Positions 52,723 through 62,092 of a stretch of DNA of 64,000 nt are shown piece by piece. Source of the DNA: CAYVBJ01 sp964517005 (GTDB taxonomy: Bacteria > Bacteroidota > Rhodothermia > Balneolales > Balneolaceae); contig CAZFAJ010000004.1 of assembly GCA_964517005.1 (NCBI GenBank), forward strand, positions 1 through 64,000, read 5' to 3'. The translations under genes and the position numbers were made by a program. The notes below the pieces were generated by a model. That model was given only the letters and a program-made list of their open reading frames with translations, was not told the DNA's origin and ran no database searches. Each line of letters starts with the position of its first letter. The stretch's first letter is position 1.

Positions 52723-54402
52723 TTAAAATTCATGGCCGGTCCAGTTTTGAACAATAGGCCACCTGCGGCCCAACCCAAATGCTTTCGATGTCATTTTTAA
52801 AATAGGTGCAGCCTGATACCGTTTAAATTCATTTCTGTCTACAAGACTTATAACCTTCTCTACCGTTACAGAATTATGAAATTCAGATATCTTTTCCTTG
52901 CTTTGCTGCAGTTCAATGTAACGGAATAAGATCTCATCCAGTGTATCATACTCCGGCAGAGAATCACTATCTTTTTGGTCCGGACGAAGTTCTGCACTTG
53001 GCGGCTTGGTGATAATGCTTTCCGGAATGATTTCACTATGAAAGTATTCATCATTCAGCCAGCGTGCAAGCGAAAACACTTCTGATTTGTATATGTCTCC
53101 GATTGGCGCCAGCGAACCGTTCATATCCCCGTAAAGTGTTGCATAACCGACTGCATATTCGGATTTATTGCCGGTGGCAAGTAAAAAATTACCAAACTTA
53201 TTGGAATAGGCCATTAATAAATCGCCTCGAATTCTGCTTTGAAGATTCTCTTCTGCAATGCCGAATTCCGTTTCTTTAAACAATGGCTCCAGGCTCTGAT
53301 CAAAAGATTCCACAATACTTTTTATTGCGATTTCATAAAGCCTCATATCTAAATTTCCGGCCAGTTTTTCAGAATCTTTCACACTTCCTTCCGAAGAAAA
53401 CTTACTGGGTAATGTAATAGCCACCACATTTTCACTACCCAAAGCTTCCGTTGCAAGCACTGCTGTGAGAGCAGAATCAATACCTCCGCTCAGACCGATA
53501 ACTGCTTTTTCAGTGACAGCACTTTTTTTGAAATAATCCCGTATACCAAGAACTGCCGCCTTAAACAGTCTCTCTTCGATTCTTTTTGGATAATTATCCA
53601 CCTCCGCATCTGAAATGTTTTCCAAAAATTTACTCGCTTCGTTAAATCTTACATCACCGAAACCTTCCCGAAATGCACCAACCCTAACCGTGCTTCGTCC
53701 GTCCCGGTTAAATGCCATCGAATCTCCATCAAAAACAATATCCGTCTGAGCGCCTGTTTGATTCACATACAATACTGGTAAATGCAGCCTTTTGGCATGA
53801 TTGCGAAGCATTCCAACCCTGTTCTGATGCTTCGATTTCGTGAATGGCGATGCGGAAATATTGATGATAAAATCAGCACCTTTTTTCTTTAACTCTTCGG
53901 CCGGATTTACATCATAACAGTGATACTGAACCTCATTCTCGTTGTACCAGATATCTTCACAAATTGTGACACCAAGCTGCAATCCATTCAGTTCAAGACA
54001 CTCAAAACTGCTGTTCGGTTCAAAATAGCGCAAATCATCAAATACGTCATATGTTGGCAAGAGGGTTTTATGTGTAATGCCTATTTGCCTTCCTTGTTTG
54101 CCCAGAATTGCCGAATTGAAACATTTGCGGCCGGTTCCGGAATTATTCGGTGTGAGTGAACCAAACAGAAGGGCTGTATCCGATGTCTGTTTTATAATTC
54201 CCTCATTGGCTCTGTAACAAATTTCTCTGAAAGCCTCTTTTTCGAGCAGATCCTGGACCGGATAGCCGGTCAGAATCATTTCCGGCAGAATCAGAAGGTC
54301 AATCGAATCAGACTCAGCTTTTTTTAGAGCATTGCTGATTTTTTTACTGTTCCCTTCAATATCTCCTACAACAGGATTTAATTGCTCAAGTCTGATCTTC
54401 AT
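52723..54402 (-). CDS. nadE: glutamine-dependent NAD+ synthetase
   Basis: 559 residues from the ATG at 54400-54402 (MKIRLEQLNPVVGD). The N-terminal nitrilase-type amidase shows the Glu in LILPEMILTGYP, the Lys in KTLLPTYDVFDD and the Cys in GVTICEDIWY. The C-terminal domain has the PP-loop GLSGGIDSALT near 306-316. It makes NAD from deamido-NAD using glutamine ammonia channelled between the domains. The gap to the upstream amidohydrolase is one base. Confidence 0.95.
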   Translation of the reverse strand: MKIRLEQLNPVVGDIEGNSKKISNALKKAESDSIDLLILPEMILTGYPVQDLLEKEAFREICYRANEGIIKQTSDTALLFGSLTPNNSGTGRKCFNSAILGKQGRQIGITHKTLLPTYDVFDDLRYFEPNSSFECLELNGLQLGVTICEDIWYNENEVQYHCYDVNPAEELKKKGADFIINISASPFTKSKHQNRVGMLRNHAKRLHLPVLYVNQTGAQTDIVFDGDSMAFNRDGRSTVRVGAFREGFGDVRFNEASKFLENISDAEVDNYPKRIEERLFKAAVLGIRDYFKKSAVTEKAVIGLSGGIDSALTAVLATEALGSENVVAITLPSKFSSEGSVKDSEKLAGNLDMRLYEIAIKSIVESFDQSLEPLFKETEFGIAEENLQSRIRGDLLMAYSNKFGNFLLATGNKSEYAVGYATLYGDMNGSLAPIGDIYKSEVFSLARWLNDEYFHSEIIPESIITKPPSAELRPDQKDSDSLPEYDTLDEILFRYIELQQSKEKISEFHNSVTVEKVISLVDRNEFKRYQAAPILKMTSKAFGLGRRWPIVQNWTGHEF

Positions 54403-54403
54403 A

Positions 54404-56071
54404 TCAAAGTTTGGAATATACTTTTTCTCCTGCCACCCAGGTTTCAATCACTTTGATTTTCCAGATATCAGAGACCGGCATTCTGAAAAAGTCACTATCA
54501 ACGAGGATAAAATCTGCCCATTTACCGGGCTTTAAACTTCCAATTACATTTTCCTGATGAGCCGCATAGGCCGCATCAATCGTAAATGCTTTCAGTGCCA
54601 TTTCTCTGCTCATGCTTTCTTCGGCATACCATCCACCCGGCGGCATCCCCTCATGATCCTGTCTTGTAACAGCAGAATACAATCCAAAAAACGGATTTAC
54701 ATCTTCAACAGGAAAATCGGAACCGGCAGCTATCACTGTTCCCTGTTCCAGAAATTTCTGCCAGGCATAAGCTCCTTCTATCCGGACAGGGCCCACACGG
54801 TCTTCAGCCATATTCATATCGCTGGTAGCGTGAGTCGGCTGCATTGATGCAATCAAATTCAATTCTTCGAGCCGGGGAATATCTTCAAGCTGAACTATTT
54901 GAGCATGCTCAATTCTGTTTCTAAGAGAATCGCTTCCCGGTACTTCAAGATATGCATGTTCAAACCCGTCCAGCACTTGTAGATTGGCTGCGTCACCAAT
55001 TGCATGGATATTCATCTGGTAGCCATCCGAGAGCCCTTTAACAAGCATTGCATTCAACTCATCCTGGTCATAAAAAAGGAGTCCCTTATTTCCCGGATCA
55101 TCTGAATAATCCTCAATCATCGCTGCCCCGCGGCTTCCCAAAGCGCCATCAGCAGATATTTTAACACTCCGCAGTGCCAGCATATCATCTGCATAATTTT
55201 CAATTGGTCCATTACCAGATAATTCATCAAACGTTTCACCGGTTCCGCCGATCATTGCATAGATCCGGGTAATCAGCTTTGTATTATCTGCAAATTTTTT
55301 ATAGAGGTTCCAGTCCTCTGCTCCAATTCCTGCATCATGCACACTGGTCAGTCCGTGCTCCGACATTTTCGCCACAGCCAGCTCCAAAGCGAGCTCCCGC
55401 TCTTCATCTGTCCTTTCAGGGATTTCTCTTTCGATATATCTCATAACTGCGTCAATAAATATACCGACTGCATCTCCGTTGGCATTACGGTGAATTTTTC
55501 CCCCTTGTAAATCCGGTGTGTCGCGGCTGATACCTGCCATTTCCATTGCCTTTGTGTTTGCCCATCCGGCATGACCATCAACCCTTCGAAGCCAGACCGG
55601 CCGGTCCGGAACAACACTATCGAGATCAGCAGCTGTCGGAAATTCATTCTCATCCCACAAAACCTGGTTCCATCCCCTGCCCCGAATCCACTCCAAGTCA
55701 GGATTTTCTTCCGCATATGTTTTAATGGTTTCCAGTGTCTCCTCAAGCGATTCAATTCCGGATACATCCACATCAAGCTCCTGGAAACCGAGCCCCATCA
55801 CATGGCCATGAGCATCAATCAGGCCCGGAAGCAGTGTATTTCCATTTCCGTCTATTGCTTCGTAATGGCCATACTCATCCATCATATCATCAAACGAACC
55901 GATAGCTTCCACCTTTCCCTCACTAAAGGCAATTGCGTCAAACTCTGTTAAAACATCGTCTAAAAACGTATAACCGTTTACACTATGGATTATATAACTC
56001 TCTTCCGGTGCCCTGCATGAAGCGATAGCAAGGATGATTAAAACTGCAAATAATAAATGGCGCATTCTCAT
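54404..56071 (-). CDS. lipoprotein amidohydrolase (YtcJ-like, amidohydro_3)
   Basis: 555 residues from the ATG at 56069-56071. A signal peptide with a lipobox IASC makes it a lipoprotein. The metal-dependent hydrolase fold shows LIDAHGHVMG near 82-91, a MNIHAIGDAAN near 355-365 and AGSDFPVEDVNPF near 462-474. Family members act on varied N-acyl or ring-amide substrates. The substrate is unknown and an envelope location is unusual enough to note. A start at 56098 would place nine residues before the signal and is not favoured. Directly followed by nadE. Confidence 0.8.
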   Translation of the reverse strand: MRMRHLLFAVLIILAIASCRAPEESYIIHSVNGYTFLDDVLTEFDAIAFSEGKVEAIGSFDDMMDEYGHYEAIDGNGNTLLPGLIDAHGHVMGLGFQELDVDVSGIESLEETLETIKTYAEENPDLEWIRGRGWNQVLWDENEFPTAADLDSVVPDRPVWLRRVDGHAGWANTKAMEMAGISRDTPDLQGGKIHRNANGDAVGIFIDAVMRYIEREIPERTDEERELALELAVAKMSEHGLTSVHDAGIGAEDWNLYKKFADNTKLITRIYAMIGGTGETFDELSGNGPIENYADDMLALRSVKISADGALGSRGAAMIEDYSDDPGNKGLLFYDQDELNAMLVKGLSDGYQMNIHAIGDAANLQVLDGFEHAYLEVPGSDSLRNRIEHAQIVQLEDIPRLEELNLIASMQPTHATSDMNMAEDRVGPVRIEGAYAWQKFLEQGTVIAAGSDFPVEDVNPFFGLYSAVTRQDHEGMPPGGWYAEESMSREMALKAFTIDAAYAAHQENVIGSLKPGKWADFILVDSDFFRMPVSDIWKIKVIETWVAGEKVYSKL

Positions 56072-56224
56072 TTCGTTTATCTGTTTTAAACCGATCAAAT
56101 CTGAATCGGCATGAATTGAAATTAAATCCTGTTTAATATAAAAAAATTGTTTTGCCTGTGAACATCATTGATCGATCTCATCCGTAAAAAGATATTTCCG
56201 GTATTCATTCACTTCTGATAATCT

Positions 56225-56698
56225 TTATTGCCAGGTGCTGTAAAATTTAAGAGGTTCTTTCATGCCTGCAGCCAAAGGCAGTTCTTCCTTCACAAATTCC
56301 GGAAACAGATCATATTGGTTTAGATCGTCAAGCGCAATGTACTTCACATCAATCAGATCCTGACCGGTTGAATCCTGCTCCGGGTCTTCTCCAAGCTGTG
56401 GTTCATCTCCGCCGGATGTGCAATAAAAATAAAATTCCATTGCATGATGCCTGTTTTGATAATATTCGTGTACAAACTGCAGCTTTTGTATTTCCACATC
56501 CAGAAAAGTCTCCTCTTTCACTTCACGTTTTAGCGCATGTTCAAGTTTCTCTCCAAATTCCACTCCGCCGCCCGGAGGAAGCCAGACAGCTTTTTGAAGC
56601 GTGGGAACATACTGCTTTACCAGAAGTATGGAATTTTCCCGAAATACCAATGCGCTTGTCCGAACTCTCAGTTTTCCGGAATAAGAGGAGATGCTCAC
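56225..56698 (-). CDS. Nudix hydrolase
   Basis: 157 residues, GTG start directly adjacent to the pyrG stop (no gap). The Nudix box is GGVEFGEKLEHALKREVKEE near 42-61, continuing to FLDV; the usual Gly near its end is replaced by Phe. Catalytic Glu residues of REVKEE are intact, so hydrolysis of a nucleoside diphosphate derivative is plausible. The link to CTP synthase could mean nucleotide cleanup, but the substrate is not predictable. Confidence 0.85.
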   Translation of the reverse strand: MSISSYSGKLRVRTSALVFRENSILLVKQYVPTLQKAVWLPPGGGVEFGEKLEHALKREVKEETFLDVEIQKLQFVHEYYQNRHHAMEFYFYCTSGGDEPQLGEDPEQDSTGQDLIDVKYIALDDLNQYDLFPEFVKEELPLAAGMKEPLKFYSTWQ

Positions 56699-58336
56699 TT
56701 AATGAACCTGTTTTTCTATTCGTTCTGAAAGCTCGAGATTTTTCTTTAAAGATTTATTAACGAATGCACAGAAAAGCGGATGCGGATCATACACTGTACT
56801 CCTGAGTTCAGGGTGAAACTGAACACCCACAAACCATGGATGATCTTCAAGTTCAATTATTTCTACCAGATCCCTTTCCGGGTTAACTCCAGCTATAATA
56901 AGACCGTTTTCAGCAAGTTTATTTCTGAAGTTATTATTCAGTTCAAAGCGATGGCGATGACGTTCGTCAACCAATGTGGTGTCATAAGCCTGTCTTGATT
57001 TTGAACCCTCGGTCAGACGGCATTCATATTTCCCGAGCCGCATGGTACCACCTTTATTTTCCAGATCTCTTTGGTCCGGCATCAGATCGATAACAGGATA
57101 GGGTGTTGCCTCATCAAATTCAGTACTGTTTGCTTCTTCAAGGCCACAAATATTTCGCGCAAATTCAATAACAGCACACTGCATTCCCAGGCAAATTCCA
57201 AAAAAAGGTATTTGATTGGTACGGGCATATTTTGCTGCTGCCAGCTTGCCATCGATACCACGGCCTCCGAAACCGGGAGCTACCAAGACGCCTGACACTC
57301 CCTCAAGTCGTGATTTTATATTTTCTTCAGAAAGAAAATCCGACTGAATCCATTTAATATTTACCCGACAGTTATTCTCGGCCCCTCCGTGAATCAGAGC
57401 TTCCACGATTGATTTGTAGGCATCATGGTGTTCCACATATTTCCCGATCAGACCGATTGTAATTTCGTGTTCCGGATGCTTCACCCGCTCTACAAAATTA
57501 ATCCAGCGTTCAAGTTCAGGTTCTCCGGTTTCCAGCTCAAGTTTTTCAATTACCCGTCTATCCAGTCCCTCTTTCTGCATTAAAAGCGGTACTTCGTAAA
57601 TACTTTCTGCATCAAGTGAGGCAATTACATCTTCAATTTCAACATTACAAAATTGAGCAATTTTACTGCGAATACTCCTGTCGAGCGGATAAACGGACCG
57701 GCACACCAGCACATCGGGAGTCAAACCACTTTCCGACATGGTTTTAACAGAATGCTGTGTTGGTTTTGTTTTTAGTTCACCGGCAGCAGCCAGGTACGGA
57801 ACAAGTGTAAGATGTATAGAAAGTGTATTCTTACGGCCAACATCATAACGCATCTGACGCATCGCCTCGATGTAAGGAAGACTTTCGATATCGCCGACTG
57901 TACCGCCAATCTCAATAATAACTACATCATAATCTCCTGATTGTCCCAATTTCAGAACATGCGACTTTATTTCGTCGGTAATATGCGGAATTACCTGTAC
58001 AGTTTTACCGAGATAAGCTCCCTGGCGTTCTTTTCTGATCACGTCAAAATAGACACGGCCCGTTGTCACATTGTTTGTCTGAGAGGTGCGCACATCCAGA
58101 AACCGCTCATAATGACCCAGATCAAGATCCGTTTCTGCACCGTCATCCGTTACAAATACCTCTCCGTGTTCGTAGGGATTCATGGTACCCGGATCGACAT
58201 TGATATATGGATCAAGCTTCTGAATTGTTACGCGAAGTCCTCTTGCTACAAGCAACCGGCCTAATGAAGCACAAATAATTCCTTTTCCTAACGAAGATGT
58301 CACCCCGCCGGTGACGAATATATATTTGGTTGGCAT
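56699..58336 (-). CDS. pyrG: CTP synthase
   Basis: 545 residues. The synthetase domain begins KYIFVTGGVTSSLGKGI near 4-20 with the P-loop, and GTVGDIESLPYIEA lies near 146-159. The glutamine amidotransferase domain has the nucleophile in FFGICLGMQ near 381-389 and the His-Glu pair in GVQFHPE near 513-519. It converts UTP to CTP using glutamine. It heads a leftward run that includes nadE and envelope genes. Confidence 0.97.
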   Translation of the reverse strand: MPTKYIFVTGGVTSSLGKGIICASLGRLLVARGLRVTIQKLDPYINVDPGTMNPYEHGEVFVTDDGAETDLDLGHYERFLDVRTSQTNNVTTGRVYFDVIRKERQGAYLGKTVQVIPHITDEIKSHVLKLGQSGDYDVVIIEIGGTVGDIESLPYIEAMRQMRYDVGRKNTLSIHLTLVPYLAAAGELKTKPTQHSVKTMSESGLTPDVLVCRSVYPLDRSIRSKIAQFCNVEIEDVIASLDAESIYEVPLLMQKEGLDRRVIEKLELETGEPELERWINFVERVKHPEHEITIGLIGKYVEHHDAYKSIVEALIHGGAENNCRVNIKWIQSDFLSEENIKSRLEGVSGVLVAPGFGGRGIDGKLAAAKYARTNQIPFFGICLGMQCAVIEFARNICGLEEANSTEFDEATPYPVIDLMPDQRDLENKGGTMRLGKYECRLTEGSKSRQAYDTTLVDERHRHRFELNNNFRNKLAENGLIIAGVNPERDLVEIIELEDHPWFVGVQFHPELRSTVYDPHPLFCAFVNKSLKKNLELSERIEKQVH

Positions 58337-58439
58337 GAATTAAGAAATGTTGATTGATGGAAAATTCAAAATAGCAGGTTCCTCTGATGTATTCAAACCG
58401 AACTCTGAATTTTCTGATTTTTTTTAAGCTGAATGCTCG

Positions 58440-59228
58440 TCAACCGGTTGCAACTTTTTTGAGAAGATCGGGCCGGTCACTGAATATTCCATTTACACCT
58501 TTTTGTATCAGGTTTTTCATACGGCCCGGACGATTTACCGTGTATACTAAAACCGGAATATGTTGATTTTGCAGTTCATGTCTCCATCCGCTGCCAAGTT
58601 CCCGCCACGAGCAGTTGAACAGATCTGCTCCCAGCCGCTTTACAAGCTCTGCCGGCCCTACACCCTTCAACTGTTTGGGATCATATAAAACGGCGACCGG
58701 AATGCCCTTGTCTATTATTTTTAATTTTTTCACACAGGCATAAGAGAAACTTGAATAAAACACATGATCCCCCATACCGTATTTTTCTACTAAATTTACA
58801 ATTTTTTCTTCCGCTGCCATATCCGGGCTCAGAATCTGAACTTCTTTTTTTATTTCAATATTTACCGCTATTCTTCCTCTTATCCAGCCCAGAAACTCTT
58901 CAAGAGTTAAGATTTCAGTTCCTTTGAACTTTTTGGAAAACCAGCTTCCTGCATCAGCTGATTTTATGTATTTCAGATCTCTGTGAATAACCAAACCGGT
59001 TCCGCTTGATTTTTTATCCATAATTTTATCATGAAAAATAACGGGAATCCGGTCACTGCTAAGTGTCACATCGATCTCTATTACATCAGCATTCATATCC
59101 ACTGCCAGTTCGAATGCAGGCAACGTATTTTCAGGTGCATAATAACTGGCTCCCCTGTGAGCAATCGTTAAAAAAGGGAAACCTGTCTTTTCAGATAGAA
59201 TTTTTTTTATGGAAAGAGGATATTTCAT
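58440..59228 (-). CDS. glycerophosphodiester phosphodiesterase
   Basis: 262 residues from the ATG at 59226-59228; the GTG just before it is an alternative. TIAHRGASYYAPENTLPAF near 22-40 and VIEIDVTLSSDRIPVIFHD near 51-69 contain the two catalytic His and the metal-binding Glu/Asp residues. NIEIKKE near 122 supplies another ligand. No signal peptide, so a cytoplasmic UgpQ-like enzyme that releases glycerol-3-phosphate from deacylated lipids. Confidence 0.9.
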   Translation of the reverse strand: MKYPLSIKKILSEKTGFPFLTIAHRGASYYAPENTLPAFELAVDMNADVIEIDVTLSSDRIPVIFHDKIMDKKSSGTGLVIHRDLKYIKSADAGSWFSKKFKGTEILTLEEFLGWIRGRIAVNIEIKKEVQILSPDMAAEEKIVNLVEKYGMGDHVFYSSFSYACVKKLKIIDKGIPVAVLYDPKQLKGVGPAELVKRLGADLFNCSWRELGSGWRHELQNQHIPVLVYTVNRPGRMKNLIQKGVNGIFSDRPDLLKKVATG

Positions 59229-59265
59229 CACCTGGTTTCATTTCCTGCCTTTACAGGCATTGACC

Positions 59266-59589
59266 CTAACCGGATTCATTCATTTTATACTGATAATAAT
59301 CGATTAACTCATCAATTTGCTTACGCTGGTAGATAAGCATAAAAACATTGATCAAAAATACAATGACAAGTATATAGAAAAGCAGATTACCAAGTGATGT
59401 GATATCATAAAAATATGAATAAGCAAAAAAAAGAATTATGGCAATATTCAACAGCAGCTGATAGAGTTTTGATCGTCTCTTTTTTTCGAGTGCAGGAACT
59501 TTTTGCTTATCCGGCAGATCTGTTTTTTTCCGTAGATGAACTTTCGAATAACTCTCAAGACGGCGAATATCGTCCTTGTCGTACTTCAT
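59266..59589 (-). CDS. small two-TM protein of unknown function
   Basis: 107 residues. A basic N-terminal region (about 1-38) precedes two membrane segments near 42-60 and 66-87 and a short polar end. No family recognised. It starts 20 nt after the stop of the neighbouring small membrane protein and ends 37 nt before the phosphodiesterase, so the three may share a transcript. Confidence 0.55.
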   Translation of the reverse strand: MKYDKDDIRRLESYSKVHLRKKTDLPDKQKVPALEKKRRSKLYQLLLNIAIILFFAYSYFYDITSLGNLLFYILVIVFLINVFMLIYQRKQIDELIDYYQYKMNESG

Positions 59590-59609
59590 CTAAAAAACTA
59601 TTGCGGAAA

Positions 59610-59960
59610 TTAGTTCTGATTTCGGATTACACGCTGGATCGCCTTATTCACGAGAGTATCGAATGTGCTCTTATCTGAAAAGAGATTATAAAAAATGTAA
59701 ACTCCAACCATAGCAGAAACACTGCCCAGCATACTTAATACAGTTGAGAGCCAAAGCGGCTGCATCAAACCAAGCAGAGCTACACCAACTATCACGGCTC
59801 CCATTGTAACTAACAAACAAGCGGCGGTCAGCTGCAACATGTTACCAGAATAAATCAGTATTCCGATTTTACTAAAAACTCCGGACCCGTTTTTTGATCG
59901 ATTCGATATTACGCTCTGACCGTCGACATCATAATTTTTTTCTTTTGGATCGTCGATCAT
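59610..59960 (-). CDS. small two-TM protein of unknown function
   Basis: 116 residues with a polar start (about 1-30), two hydrophobic segments near 43-66 and 70-90, and a charged C-terminal tail. No family recognised. First of the three-gene leftward group with the second small membrane protein and the phosphodiesterase gene; divergent from rlmB with a 75-bp gap. Confidence 0.55.
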   Translation of the reverse strand: MIDDPKEKNYDVDGQSVISNRSKNGSGVFSKIGILIYSGNMLQLTAACLLVTMGAVIVGVALLGLMQPLWLSTVLSMLGSVSAMVGVYIFYNLFSDKSTFDTLVNKAIQRVIRNQN

Positions 59961-60035
59961 GATTGTACCTTCCTTTTATATTTATTTTTCACCACAATTA
60001 TATAATACTAATTACAAACTGAATTCTAAAGAACC

Positions 60036-60788
60036 TTGGCAACTTCTAACGATATTATTTACGGTATTAATCCTGTTCTGGAACAGTTAAAGACTTCACC
60101 TGAAAGAATTGACAAGATTTATATACGCAAAAATACCACAATTAAAAATTTCGAGGAAATTCAAAACCTCACTTCTGATAACCGTATACCTATTATAAAT
60201 GTTCCCGGCAGTAAAATTTCTGAACTGGCGGGCGATGTTAACAGCCAGGGGATTGTCGCTTCCGTCAGTCAGATTCGTTATCAAAATTTTACAAATTGGA
60301 TTGATGAACTCACACCTGACAGCAATTCTGCCATACTGCTACTTGATGAGATTGAAGACCCTCATAATCTTGGTGCAATTTTACGAACAGCCGCAGCCGC
60401 CGGTATAGCTGCGGTTTTGGTGCCCAAACACCGGCAGGCTCCGGTTTCGGCAACCGTAATGAAAACTTCCGCAGGCACGGCCGGCAGAATTCCAATTGTG
60501 CGAATTGGAAATTTGAATCAAACCATTTTAGAACTTAAGGACATGGGATTTTGGATAGCCGGTCTGGATCAAAACGCAGATTCCCGGATTTGGGATCAAA
60601 CGTATGATGTGCCCATGGCCTTTATTATTGGGAATGAGGGACGCGGGATGCGGAAAAAGACAAGCGAACACTGTGATTTTCTGTTATCCATTCCGATGAA
60701 AAACGATGTTGAATCCCTGAATGCATCCGTAAGCGCATCATTGGTATGTTATGAGTGGCGCCGGCAGAAAGAAGTGTATCAAAAATAA
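60036..60788 (+). CDS. rlmB: TrmH/SpoU-family 23S rRNA 2'-O-methyltransferase
   Basis: 250 residues, TTG start. An N-terminal substrate-binding domain (about 1-75, IIYGINPVLEQLK) is followed by the SPOUT knot: LLDEIEDPHNLGAILRTAAA near 102-121 (motif 1), FIIGNEGRGM near 193-202 (motif 2) and SIPMKNDVESLNASVSASL near 215-233 (motif 3). It most likely methylates G2251-type sites in 23S rRNA; the exact position is inferred. The gene name follows domain layout. Confidence 0.85.
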   Translation: MATSNDIIYGINPVLEQLKTSPERIDKIYIRKNTTIKNFEEIQNLTSDNRIPIINVPGSKISELAGDVNSQGIVASVSQIRYQNFTNWIDELTPDSNSAILLLDEIEDPHNLGAILRTAAAAGIAAVLVPKHRQAPVSATVMKTSAGTAGRIPIVRIGNLNQTILELKDMGFWIAGLDQNADSRIWDQTYDVPMAFIIGNEGRGMRKKTSEHCDFLLSIPMKNDVESLNASVSASLVCYEWRRQKEVYQK

Positions 60789-60836
60789 TTTTTACCGGTC
60801 AATCAGGCGTTCGATAGTGTTAATCCTGAATTGACA

Positions 60837-61268
60837 TCAGGTGATCATCCTCAACCTGACAGAAATCAACATAATCAATGTGGTTGATGCGGCAGAAGCC
60901 AGGCAGTAAATACAAAGCGCCTCAATCACAAAAAACATGATGTACATCAGCCATGCCGAAAAAACAAAAGCCGGAACAGTAATGTAAGGCAGATATTTAA
61001 ACAAGGCGGCCTTCCGTGTATCCAGCCAAAAAATACCTGAAACAAGCATCAAGATGTAAAAAAACACTCCCGGCAAAGCAACCGGAAAGGGGCCAATCGT
61101 AGAGTAGGAGCTCATCGCAACTACATCACATCCCTCGATAACGGTACAAACCGGCATCTCACCCATATAGTGAACAGCGGTCATATAAACGGCATCTGCA
61201 AATCCGATAAAAGCAAACACCAGTAAGGCGATAATCCAAGCGAGAGTTGAACTCTTCGATGAAGTCAT
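60837..61268 (-). CDS. vitamin K epoxide reductase-like membrane protein (VKOR)
   Basis: 143 residues with four membrane helices. CTVIEGCD near 41-48 carries the loop cysteine pair and CIYC near 118-121 the quinone-side active CxxC, the VKOR arrangement. It would reoxidise a periplasmic thiol oxidase with quinone, replacing DsbB. The 4-nt overlap with the DsbA-like gene upstream fits this. In some bacteria the two are fused; here they are separate. Confidence 0.88.
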   Translation of the reverse strand: MTSSKSSTLAWIIALLVFAFIGFADAVYMTAVHYMGEMPVCTVIEGCDVVAMSSYSTIGPFPVALPGVFFYILMLVSGIFWLDTRKAALFKYLPYITVPAFVFSAWLMYIMFFVIEALCIYCLASAASTTLIMLISVRLRMIT

Positions 61269-61918
61269 AGGTGGGATTCAATCAGATTTCGATACTCATT
61301 CAGCGAACCCGGAAGCCGGGCCTCTTCACCATTGATATAGATTGTAGGCACGCTGCGTACTCCGAGCTGCTGCCCGTCGGAATAGTCAGATTCAATTCGT
61401 TTCATAATCGAAGGATCTTGAAGATCGTCATTCAACTGTTCCAAATCGAGCTCCAATGTTTCGGCGAATTGCCTGAAAACGGTTTCGGCATTTCTGCTGA
61501 CCCAGGATAGCTGGTTGATGTAGATAAGATCGTGCATTTCCCAGAATTGTCCCTGACGGCCTGCTGCTTCAGCATATTGAGCAGCAAGTCTTGAATACTC
61601 AAAACCCAATGGGAAATGCCTGTATACGAAGAGTACATCTTCAGCATACTCTTCGCTAAGAAGGTCATCTGCTTGGGCAAAAAACCGGCAGGCCGGGCAT
61701 TGAAAATCACTGTATTTTATGATAACAACGTCTGCATCAGGATTGCCTTTTGTCCAGTCGTTCTGTCTGACATCAAGAATTTCGGATGTTTCGCCTGTTA
61801 CAGCGGTTTCACCTGTTTCTGAAATGATTTCCTCTTCTCCGGCAATGCGAAACATGGCAAAAACTATAATTCCCATTACCACAATTAAGCCGCCCCAAAG
61901 TAAAATTCGCTTATTCAT
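61265..61918 (-). CDS. DsbA-like thiol oxidoreductase
   Basis: 217 residues. A membrane anchor near 5-23, then a polar linker and a thioredoxin/DsbA fold with SDFQCPACRFF near 71-81 (active CPAC) and the cis-Pro in GVRSVPTIYING near 186-197. It should introduce disulfide bonds in periplasmic proteins. Partner VKOR gene overlaps by 4 nt. Confidence 0.9.
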   Translation of the reverse strand: MNKRILLWGGLIVVMGIIVFAMFRIAGEEEIISETGETAVTGETSEILDVRQNDWTKGNPDADVVIIKYSDFQCPACRFFAQADDLLSEEYAEDVLFVYRHFPLGFEYSRLAAQYAEAAGRQGQFWEMHDLIYINQLSWVSRNAETVFRQFAETLELDLEQLNDDLQDPSIMKRIESDYSDGQQLGVRSVPTIYINGEEARLPGSLNEYRNLIESHL

Positions 61919-62092
61919 GTAGATGTACTTTTTTTTAACTCTGTACTCCCATATTATGAAATCTTATAATCCATTCAAATTAAAAATGAGGATCCCTCAG
62001 ATTTCAACAATCCACTTTCAAAATAAGATAAAAGAACATGAAATATCTCTTATTGATATCATCCTGAAAAACACAACTTTGAGATAACCGTG

